Assembly: GCF_003626535.1 (NCBI RefSeq)
Contig: NZ_RBAL01000002.1
Location: forward strand, 62,001 to 126,000
Source of the DNA: Streptomyces hoynatensis
GTDB lineage: Bacteria > Actinomycetota > Actinomycetes > Streptomycetales > Streptomycetaceae
Length of the DNA: 64,000 nt
Reading direction: 5' to 3'
The translations under genes and the position numbers were made by a program. Of the stretch, positions 57,727-64,000 are shown in pieces (position 1 is the stretch's first letter; each line of letters starts with the position of its first letter). The notes beneath the pieces were generated by a model that made no database searches, had not been told where the DNA came from, and saw only the letters and a list, made by a program, of their open reading frames with translations.

Positions 57727-58941
57727 TCACAGGGTGACACGGTCCCTCAACTCGGTCAGTCGGCGGTCGCCGATGCCGGGAACCTGGCCGAGCTCGTCCA
57801 CGGTGGTGAACCCGCCGTTCGCCGTGCGGTACTCGACGATGTGCCGGGCCAGGACGGGGCCGATGCCGGGCAGCGAGTCCAGTTGCTCGGGCGTGGCGGC
57901 GTTCAGGCTCACCTTGCCGGGAGCGGCGGTGGCCTGGGGCTGCCCACCGGGGGCGGTGGCGGCCGGCCGCCCGACGAGGACCTGCTCGCCGTCGGTCAGC
58001 ACCCTGGCCCGGTTGAGCCCGTCGGTGTCGGCGCCGGGATCGCTGCCGCCCGCGGCCTCGATGGCGTCGGCCACCCGGGCTCCCGGCGGAAGGGTGTAGA
58101 TCCCGGGCTCGGCCACGTCTCCCGCGACGTCGACCACGACCCTGGCCTGCCCCGCGGGGCCGACCGCCCCCGAGGGGCTGCCGGGCGCCCCATCGCCGGG
58201 CGTGGCCTGCGCGGTGGGGAGGGCGGAGGGCGCCGCGACGAGCGTCGGCTCGGCGCCGGCCGAGACGGTGCGGGGGCGTCCGGACCAGAAGTGGTGCACG
58301 CCGAGGGCGACCGCCACGACGAGCAGGACGCACAGGGCGGCGAGCGTTTTCGCCTCGACCCCGCATCGCGACCGCAGCCACAGGGGCAATCGCTCCGCCA
58401 CCGCGAGCCGCAGGCGCCGCCCCAGCGGCAGGGGCTCCTGCCGGGGCGGGACCGCCGCGGCATCCGGCCCGGCGGCGGCTTCGGGCGCCGCGCCGTCCCC
58501 GGCGGCGGGGCCCGCCTCGTCCCGGGGCGCCCTCGCGGCGGGCTGCGGACTCGGCACGAGCACCAGGGAGGGACCGGCCGCCGCGGATTGCCTTGCCCTG
58601 CGCGCGCGTTCCACCACGCAGGGGGACGGCCCGGGCTTTCCTGAGGCGCCGGGCGCCGGGGCGGTGCCCGGCGCCGGTGCTGCCTCGGGAGGCGTGCCGC
58701 GCTGCGCCGCGCCCGGCCTGCGGGGAAGGACGCGCCACTCGGGGGAGGGGATCAACGGGCCAGTGGCCCATGGCATTTCGTTGGGAGCGGCCGGAGCCGG
58801 TGGGAAGAGGGAGGCCGCGCGTGCCCTCGTCGCCGCGCGGGTGTAAGCCACGCGGCCCCGTGAGGCCCGCCGTCCCGGTCCGCTGCATCCTGCTCCGCCG
58901 GGCCTCAGCCCGGCTCCTGGCCTGCGCACTCGCGTTTCCAT
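57727..58941 (-). CDS. comEA: ComEA-family DNA-binding protein
   Basis: Membrane-bound DNA receptor of the competence family. The 404-residue protein has a long Pro/Ala-rich cytoplasmic part (1-195), one transmembrane helix (about 200-218, TLAALCVLLVVAVALGV), an SLBB domain (VVVDVAGDVAEPGIYTLPPG onward) and a C-terminal helix-hairpin-helix pair (VSLNAATPEQLDSLPGIGPV and VDELGQVPGIGDRRL). ATG 58941 is used because the start MET-Arg-Val-Arg is shared with comEC through a DNA duplication; a shorter start is possible. Natural competence is not established in streptomycetes. Confidence 0.9.
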   Translation of the reverse strand: METRVRRPGAGLRPGGAGCSGPGRRASRGRVAYTRAATRARAASLFPPAPAAPNEMPWATGPLIPSPEWRVLPRRPGAAQRGTPPEAAPAPGTAPAPGASGKPGPSPCVVERARRARQSAAAGPSLVLVPSPQPAARAPRDEAGPAAGDGAAPEAAAGPDAAAVPPRQEPLPLGRRLRLAVAERLPLWLRSRCGVEAKTLAALCVLLVVAVALGVHHFWSGRPRTVSAGAEPTLVAAPSALPTAQATPGDGAPGSPSGAVGPAGQARVVVDVAGDVAEPGIYTLPPGARVADAIEAAGGSDPGADTDGLNRARVLTDGEQVLVGRPAATAPGGQPQATAAPGKVSLNAATPEQLDSLPGIGPVLARHIVEYRTANGGFTTVDELGQVPGIGDRRLTELRDRVTL

Positions 58942-58994
58942 GGCTCAAGACGGTAGAGGCAAATCACGCATCGTGACCAGCCGAGCACAAATCC

Positions 58995-59021
58995 TGTGGA
59001 TAACTCGGGCGTTGTGGATAA
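58995..59021 (-). promoter_or_regulatory. Two DnaA boxes (left arm)
   Basis: TTATCCACA on the minus strand at 59003-58995 and again at 59021-59013, both perfect matches to the DnaA box consensus, 18 bp apart and in the same orientation. They lie 54-80 bp upstream of comEA. Confidence 0.85.
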
Positions 59022-59277
59022 CTCTCTCACCCGATCGGGTAACTCACCTGCCCCGCCGATCGCTCGCGTCACACGCGACATCAACCGCACCAGCAAGGCC
59101 ACACCACGCGCGTGCCGCGTGCCGGGCGTTGACGCGCCGCCGGAAGGCGCGAGGGGGCACCACCGCACCCGCCTGCCCGGCCCCACGCACTCCCGGCGGG
59201 GCGCGTGGGGCGCCTCAACGCCTCACCGGGTCGTCCGGTTCCCTGGGCTGCGCGAGCTACCCGATCGGGTGGGGGAG

Positions 59278-59304
59278 TTATCCACAACGCCCGAGTTGTC
59301 CACA
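59278..59304 (+). promoter_or_regulatory. Two DnaA boxes (right arm)
   Basis: TTATCCACA at 59278-59286 and TTGTCCACA at 59296-59304, 18 bp apart, mirror images of the left pair; the second is the form favoured in Streptomyces. They lie 54-80 bp upstream of comEC. Confidence 0.85.
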
Positions 59305-59357
59305 GAATTTGCGTCCGACTCGTCACGGACGGTGACGGCTCGCTACGGTCTTGGGCC

Positions 59358-61916
59358 ATGGAAACGCGAGTACGCAGGACGAGGGCCGGGCGGGCGCCCG
59401 AGGGCCAGGCGGCCGGGGCCGCCGGCAGGCACCCGGTCCACGCCGCCTCGGGCCGCCGGCTCGGAGCCGCGGCCCCGCAGCAGGAGAGTGCCCCGGCCGA
59501 CCTGCGGCTGTTGCCCCCCGCGGCGGCGGCCTGGGCGGCGGCCGCAATGGCCCTGGGCGCGCCCGCTCGCGTCACGGCTGCCTGCGTGCTCGGTCTGCTT
59601 TTGGTGGCCGGCGTCCTGCCGGCCCTCGGCCGCCGTCCCGCGGCGGCGAGCCCGGCGGGCCCTCGCACGGCGCGGCGGCTGCCGGTGGCGGCTGCCATGA
59701 CGCTGCTGTGCGCGGCGGCCGCGGCCACCCTCGCGGGACTGCACACGGCGTCCCTGCGCGCGGAGCCCTGGCCTCGGCTGGAAGGCGAGCGGGCCGAGTT
59801 CGAGGTCACCCTCACCGCGGACCCGGCGACTGCCGGGCACGAGACGACGCACGGCCCGAACGCGCCGCCACGCGTCCTCCTGCGCGCCACGGCCAGCCGC
59901 GTCACCGGCCCTTCCGCAGGAACGCAGGAGGTGCACGGGCCCGTCCTGCTCGTCGTCGAAGCCCAACGGCCGGAGGAATGGCTGCGGTTGCTGCCCTCCA
60001 CCCAGCTGCGACTGCGGGCCGGGGTCCGGGCGCCGCTGCCGGGACGGGCGGCCGAGTTCGCGGCCGTGCTGCGGGTGCGGGAGGCGGGCAGCCCGCACGT
60101 GGTCTCGGGGCCGAACGCCGCGCACCGCCTCGCCGGTTCGCTGCGCGACGGGCTCCGCGAGGCCGCCTCCCACCTGCCGGGCTCCGCCCGTGGCCTGCTG
60201 CCCGCGCTCGTGATCGGCGACGGCTCCGGGCTCGGCCCCGAGCTGGCGGAGGCCGTCACCGTCACCGGGCTCACGCACCTGGTGGTCGTCAGTGGCGCCC
60301 AGCTCACCCTGGTGCTCGTGGTGCTGACCGGCGCCCAAAGCAGGGCCGGCACCGCCGAACGAGGCGGCCTCGCCGCCAGGTTCGGCCTTCCGTTGCGGGC
60401 CACCGCCGCCGTCGGCTGCGCACTCGTCGCGGCCTTCGTGCTGGTCTGCCGCCCCGATCCGAGCGTGCTGCGCGCGGCGGTGTGCGCCGGCATCGCCATG
60501 CTCGCGCTCGCCACGGGGCGCCGCCGCTCACTGCTGCCCGCGCTGGCCGCCGCGGTGCTGCTGCTGGTGCTCCACGACCCCACACTCGCCAGGTCGTTCG
60601 GGTTCCTGCTCTCCGTGCTCGCGACCGGCTCCCTGCTGACGCTCGCCCCCCGGTGGGGAGCCGCGCTGCGGCGCCGCGGCCTCCCGGGGCCGCCGGCCGA
60701 GGCCCTGGCCGCGGCGGCCGCGGCCCACGTGGTGTGCGCGCCGGTCGTCACGGTCTTCTCGGCGAGCACCAGCCTGGTGGCCGTCCCGTGCAACCTGCTG
60801 GCGGGGGCGGCGGTCGGGCCGGTCGTCGTGCTCGGCTGGGCGGCGCTGATCACCGCGCCGTTCGCGATGCCGGTGGCCATCGGCTTCGCCTGGCTGGCGA
60901 GTTGGCCCACGCGCTGGATCGCGGCCGTCGCCAGGGGCGGTGCCGCCCTCCCCGGCGCCGAACTGGGCTGGCCGGGTGGCTGGGCGGGCGGAGCGCTGCT
61001 CGCCGCGGTCACCGTGGCGGCGTGCGTGCTGCTGCGACGCGTCGCCCACCGGCCCTGGCCGGCGCTGTGTTGCGCGCTGCTGCTCGTGTGCGCCGTGTTG
61101 CGCCCCCTCCCGCTGCCGCGCCTCCTCACCGGCTGGCCGCCTCCCGGCTGGCGGCTCGTGGTCTGCGACGTGGGGCAGGGCGATGGCCTGGTACTGACCG
61201 CGGGAGGGCACAGCGCCCTGGTCGTCGACACCGGGCCCGATCCCGCGCTCATGGACCGGTGCCTGCGGGAACTCGGAGTCAGCCACATCCCGTTGCTGCT
61301 GCTCAGCCACTTCCACGCGGATCACGTCGGTGGGCTCTCGGGCGCCCTGCGCGGGCGGCGCGTCGACGCCATCGAATCCACCGGCGTGCGGGACCCGCCG
61401 GGGCAGGCGGAGTTCGTCGAACGGGTCGCCGCGGAGGCCGGCGTCCCCCTGGTGGCCGCGATACCGGGGGAGCGACGGCGGATCGGCGAGGAGCTGGACT
61501 GGGAGGTGCTGTGGCCCCCGGCCGGGGCCGCCGCCGCGGGGCTCGCGGCGAACGACGCGAGCGTCACCCTGCTGCTGCGCACCGGCGGCCTGACCGTCCT
61601 CCTCCCGGGCGATCTCGAACCGGCCGCCCAGCAAAGGCTGTTGGCCACGCGAGCCGACCTGTCCCGGGTGGACGTGCTGAAGGTTCCGCACCACGGTTCT
61701 GCGGCACAGGAGCCGAAACTGTTCGAGCGCCTCGCGCCGCGGCTGGCCCTCGTCAGCTGCGGCGAGGACAACGGCTACGGGCACCCGGCGCCGCGCACCC
61801 TGGCCGCCTTGGAGGAGGTGGGCGCCACCGTTCTCCGTACCGACACCGACGGCGCGCTCGCGGTCCGGGCGGGCCCCGAAGGCCCCAGAGCCACGGTGCG
61901 CGACCGCCCCGGGTAG
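59358..61916 (+). CDS. comEC: ComEC/Rec2-family DNA uptake channel protein
   Basis: An 852-residue membrane protein proposed to pass single-stranded DNA through the cytoplasmic membrane. N-terminal helices and an OB-like domain (about 60-270) are followed by the Competence domain with many helices (LVIGDGSGL, THLVVVSGAQLTLVLVVLTG). A C-terminal metallo-beta-lactamase domain has VGQGDGLVL, LLSHFHADHVGG (the HxHxDH metal motif) and VPHHGSAAQE. The motif set suggests the nuclease-like domain is active. It diverges from comEA. Confidence 0.93.
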   Translation: METRVRRTRAGRAPEGQAAGAAGRHPVHAASGRRLGAAAPQQESAPADLRLLPPAAAAWAAAAMALGAPARVTAACVLGLLLVAGVLPALGRRPAAASPAGPRTARRLPVAAAMTLLCAAAAATLAGLHTASLRAEPWPRLEGERAEFEVTLTADPATAGHETTHGPNAPPRVLLRATASRVTGPSAGTQEVHGPVLLVVEAQRPEEWLRLLPSTQLRLRAGVRAPLPGRAAEFAAVLRVREAGSPHVVSGPNAAHRLAGSLRDGLREAASHLPGSARGLLPALVIGDGSGLGPELAEAVTVTGLTHLVVVSGAQLTLVLVVLTGAQSRAGTAERGGLAARFGLPLRATAAVGCALVAAFVLVCRPDPSVLRAAVCAGIAMLALATGRRRSLLPALAAAVLLLVLHDPTLARSFGFLLSVLATGSLLTLAPRWGAALRRRGLPGPPAEALAAAAAAHVVCAPVVTVFSASTSLVAVPCNLLAGAAVGPVVVLGWAALITAPFAMPVAIGFAWLASWPTRWIAAVARGGAALPGAELGWPGGWAGGALLAAVTVAACVLLRRVAHRPWPALCCALLLVCAVLRPLPLPRLLTGWPPPGWRLVVCDVGQGDGLVLTAGGHSALVVDTGPDPALMDRCLRELGVSHIPLLLLSHFHADHVGGLSGALRGRRVDAIESTGVRDPPGQAEFVERVAAEAGVPLVAAIPGERRRIGEELDWEVLWPPAGAAAAGLAANDASVTLLLRTGGLTVLLPGDLEPAAQQRLLATRADLSRVDVLKVPHHGSAAQEPKLFERLAPRLALVSCGEDNGYGHPAPRTLAALEEVGATVLRTDTDGALAVRAGPEGPRATVRDRPG

Positions 61917-61999
61917 GCACCGGCGATCGCGGTGGACCGGTGCCACGCGGCACGGCCCCAGGGCGCGGGGCGCCGGCCCCCAGAAGGTGCGGGAAGCAG

Positions 62000-62023
62000 C
62001 CTGTGCCTGTGCCTGTGCCTGTG
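62000..62023 (+). repeat. Hexanucleotide microsatellite CCTGTG x4
   Basis: Four perfect copies, in the 264-bp gap between comEC and the next (opposite-strand) gene. The gap otherwise shows G-rich, CCGGGG-type runs and no gene. Confidence 0.85.
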
Positions 62024-62180
62024 CCGGGGCCGGGGCTGGGGCCGGGTTCGGGGTCTTGCCGGGCAGCGGGCCCGTCGGGCGATGGGCTCTTCCGAATCGG
62101 AAGGAGGGAAAGGGACATGTGAGAAGGCGAGACGAGGAGGGGAGCAGGGCGCGAGCCGCGGCTTCGGCGCCCTCCGGGGC

Positions 62181-62468
62181 TCAGGCATCCCCCGGGGAGA
62201 CGCCGTTCTCCGCGGTCTCGGGTTCCTGCTCCAGCCAGCCGTCGTGGGACTCCGCGAGGGAGGCGAGCATGGCAGGGGCGCAGGCCGCCGCCGCCTCGCC
62301 TTCGAGAACCACCAGCCATTGGGCGTCCTCCGCGTCATCCTCTCCGGCCAGGGCCTCGCGCAGCGGGCGGGGTTCCTCGGGCAGGGCGAGGCGCTCGGCC
62401 AGCTCCGCGGCCACCTCTTCGGCGGCGTCCCGGTCCGGCAGCACCAGTACGTGTCGGGCGTCGGTCAC
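62181..62468 (-). CDS. Small acidic conserved protein
   Basis: A 95-residue acidic, Ala/Glu-rich protein starting MTDARHVLVLPDRDAAEEVA. It has a beta-alpha-beta pattern (HVLVLPDRDAAEEVAAELAE ... QWLVVLEGEA) and a disordered C-terminus. No cysteine, no membrane segment, no catalytic motif. It stands alone on the minus strand between comEC and holA; its start and that of holA diverge by only 54 bp. Function unknown. Confidence 0.75.
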   Translation of the reverse strand: MTDARHVLVLPDRDAAEEVAAELAERLALPEEPRPLREALAGEDDAEDAQWLVVLEGEAAAACAPAMLASLAESHDGWLEQEPETAENGVSPGDA

Positions 62469-62522
62469 CCGGCCATTCTCGCCGGTGGCCTGGCTGTCGG
62501 TGGCCCGTGGGATGCTGGGCGC

Positions 62523-63509
62523 ATGGCTGCCAGATCAGCGCGGAACGACGATCCGCTCGCCCCGGTCACCCTCGCGGTGGGGCAGGAGGACCTGCTCCTG
62601 GACCGCGCCGTGCGGCAGGTCGTCGCGGCGGCCAAGGCGGCGGACCCGGACACCGACGTGCGGCAGTTGGAGGCGGTGGACGTGCAGGGCGGCACGCTGG
62701 CGGAGCTGACCAGCCCCTCGCTGTTCGCCGAGCGCAAGGTGGTCGTGGTCCGGCAGGCGCAGGATCTGTCGGCCGACGCCGTCAAGGACGTGAAGGCGTA
62801 CGTCGGTGCGCCGGCCGAGGAGATCACGCTGGTCCTGCTGCACGCGGGCGGCGCCAAGGGCAAGGCGCTGCTGGAGGCCGCGCGCAAGGCCGGGGCCCGG
62901 GAGGTGGCCTGCGCGAAGGTGACCAAGCCGGCCGACCGGGTCGCGTTCGTGCGGGGCGAGTTCAGGGCCGCGGGGCGCAGCGCGACCCCGGCCGCCTGCC
63001 AGGCGCTGGTCGACGCGCTCGGCAGCGACCTGCGGGAGCTGGCCTCCGCCTGTGCCCAGCTGGCGGCCGACGTGGAGGGAACGATCGACGAGGCGGTCGT
63101 CGGGCGTTACTACACGGGCCGTGCGGAGGCGTCCAGCTTCACCGTCGCCGACCGGGCGGTGGAGGGGCGTACGGCGGAGGCGCTGGAAGCGCTGCGCTGG
63201 GCGCTCGCCACCGGCGTTGCGCCGGTGCTGGTCACCAGTGCGCTGGCGCAGGGGGTGCGCGCGATCGGCAAGCTGGCCTCCGCCCCGGCCGGGTTGCGCC
63301 CGGGGGATCTGGCCCGGGAGCTCGGCATGCCGCCGTGGAAGATCGACCGGGTGCGGCAGCAGATGCGCGGCTGGTCGTCCGACGGGGTGGCCGCGGCGTT
63401 GCGCGCGGTCGCGGACGCCGACGCGGCCGTGAAGGGGGGCGGGCTCGACCCGGGGTACGCCCTGGAGAAGGCGGTGGTCACCATCGCCGCCGCCGCCCGC
63501 TCCCGTTGA
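62523..63509 (+). CDS. holA: DNA polymerase III delta subunit
   Basis: Clamp-loader subunit that opens the beta clamp. The 328-residue protein shows the delta-type opening VTLAVGQEDLLLDRAV, an AAA+-like domain (SPSLFAERKVVVVRQAQDLS) without a P-loop as expected, and the C-terminal collar with RELASACAQLAADV, ASSFTVADRAVEG and ARELGMPPWKIDRVRQQ. The ATG at 62523 lacks a ribosome site, and the message may be leaderless. The gene faces rpsT. Confidence 0.92.
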   Translation: MAARSARNDDPLAPVTLAVGQEDLLLDRAVRQVVAAAKAADPDTDVRQLEAVDVQGGTLAELTSPSLFAERKVVVVRQAQDLSADAVKDVKAYVGAPAEEITLVLLHAGGAKGKALLEAARKAGAREVACAKVTKPADRVAFVRGEFRAAGRSATPAACQALVDALGSDLRELASACAQLAADVEGTIDEAVVGRYYTGRAEASSFTVADRAVEGRTAEALEALRWALATGVAPVLVTSALAQGVRAIGKLASAPAGLRPGDLARELGMPPWKIDRVRQQMRGWSSDGVAAALRAVADADAAVKGGGLDPGYALEKAVVTIAAAARSR

Positions 63510-63633
63510 GCGGATTGCGGATTGCACAGAGGGTGCGGCGATGCGCGAGGAGTGAGGCGACTTGACCGGAAAGTGCCAGTTTTGACCCCTTTTGCCCCGT
63601 CGTCCGGTGAGGGGGCCCCAGGGCAGAGGAAAA

Positions 63634-63660
63634 CCCCGCCGTCGGGGAAAGACGGCGGGG
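63634..63660. terminator. Bidirectional terminator between holA and rpsT
   Basis: Perfect 10-bp stem CCCCGCCGTC / GACGGCGGGG with loop GGGGAAA. A-rich and T-rich flanks on its two sides serve both directions. The region 63510-63633 also has two TTGACC sequences (63562-63567, 63583-63588) but no matching -10 boxes. Confidence 0.85.
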
Positions 63661-63803
63661 TGGGAAACCCCAGTGCACCGTGCTCGCGTGGCGAACGTCT
63701 GGGTCAGCACGGTGCCGTGCAGGCACCGGCCACGGCGCGAACCGCGCGGAACGGCGGAGAGAGGGGCCGCCGTTCACCGGCCGGTGACGGGCGCCGGGCC
63801 GGT

Positions 63804-64000
63804 TCAGTCCTGGCGCAGTGCGTTGACCTGGAGAGCCAGCGCGGACTTCTTGTTGGCCGCGTTGTTCTTGTGCAGGACGCCCTTGCTGACGGCCTTGTCC
63901 AGCTTGCGGGCGGCCACCCGGCGCGCGGCCTCGGCAGCCTCGTAGTCGCCGGCGGCCACGGCCTCGCGGGCCTTGCGGACGGCGGTCTTGACCTCGGACT
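63804..64000 (-). CDS. rpsT: Ribosomal protein S20 (5' end outside window)
   Basis: The C-terminal 64 residues of S20, which binds 16S rRNA in the small subunit. Reading from the right edge: [50 protein letters not shown], ending NALRQD. The [16 protein letters not shown] block is the S20 signature. The start codon lies beyond position 64000. Confidence 0.95.
   Translation of the reverse strand, partial: SEVKTAVRKAREAVAAGDYEAAEAARRVAARKLDKAVSKGVLHKNNAANKKSALALQVNALRQD

Larger units (their letters stand above)
58921..59378. repeat. 125-bp inverted duplication in the comEA-comEC divergent region
   Basis: The left arm 58921-59045 and right arm 59254-59378 are reverse complements over 125 bp without gaps; by eye 102 of 125 positions agree. 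The arms include the first codons of both genes, which therefore both encode Met-Glu-Thr-Arg-Val-Arg-Arg. A 208-bp non-repeated spacer lies between. Each arm carries two DnaA boxes and one palindrome ACCCGATCGGGT (59029-59040 and 59259-59270). Confidence 0.92.

Noticed and set aside
58942..59357. comEA-comEC intergenic region as a replication origin
   Set aside because: Four DnaA boxes only, no AT-rich unwinding element, and no dnaA/dnaN genes nearby; streptomycete oriC has many more boxes.
63560..63633. Small RNA between holA and rpsT suggested by two TTGACC sequences and a terminator
   Set aside because: Neither TTGACC has a -10 box at the right distance, and the terminator is explained by the two converging genes.

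Overview
The window is very GC-rich DNA with dense, often overlapping genes, many GTG starts and almost no AT-rich sequence. Together with the gene order leuS - small membrane protein - degV - comEA / comEC - small ORF - holA - rpsT, this points to Streptomyces or a close relative. I saw no tRNA, rRNA, CRISPR array, insertion sequence or prophage.

Left part (1-11.8 kb), polysaccharide degradation and secreted proteins. A chorismate-lyase-like gene is cut by the left edge. Next come a secreted glucuronoyl esterase (CE15) with a cellulose-binding domain, an orphan lasso-peptide B2 leader-peptidase gene and a DUF664/DinB protein. A minus-strand pectin unit follows: PL1 pectate lyase, CE12-type GDSL acetylesterase and an enolase-superfamily sugar-acid enzyme, the last behind a LacI-type operator. 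After that are a broken CPBP protease gene, a membrane protein, and a secreted beta-propeller behind a near-perfect DtxR/IdeR iron box.

12-29 kb, a type VII (ESX) secretion locus on the minus strand. Three small helical Esx-like substrates, a PPE-like protein with DPATGR repeats, an EspC-like protein and an 814-residue protein precede eccC, eccD, mycP, eccB, eccE and one downstream gene. The eccC-to-eccE core is translationally coupled. A promoter with two dyads can be proposed upstream of the first esx gene.

29-41 kb, regulation and small conserved proteins: a second DUF664 protein, DUF6098, an MFS exporter, DUF6233, an ECF sigma factor with a membrane partner, a GAF-PP2C phosphatase, a secreted endonuclease/phosphatase-fold protein and a lipoprotein.

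38-46 kb, a signalling island. An AfsR/SARP regulator (wHTH-BTAD-NB-ARC-TPR) is followed on the same strand by a short gene for an exported peptide. The promoter of that gene carries paired repeats 8 bp upstream of its -10 box. A STAND NTPase with NB-ARC and TPRs but no DNA-binding domain diverges from the regulator, and a GT-B/TagB-like protein with a small partner faces it.

46-64 kb: a double-Nudix protein with a 15-bp minisatellite, a NarL-type two-component system divergent from a MacB/FtsX-type ABC transporter, then the conserved chromosomal block. leuS has a classic attenuator: a short leader peptide with three consecutive Leu codons, a hairpin and a U-tailed terminator. The comEA-comEC divergent promoter is a 125-bp inverted duplication that carries four DnaA boxes and reaches into both coding starts.

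Short tandem repeats of 6-15 bp recur throughout, mostly upstream of exported-protein genes. Starts were chosen by ribosome binding sites and neighbour overlaps. All functional calls come from motif recognition by eye, with no database search.
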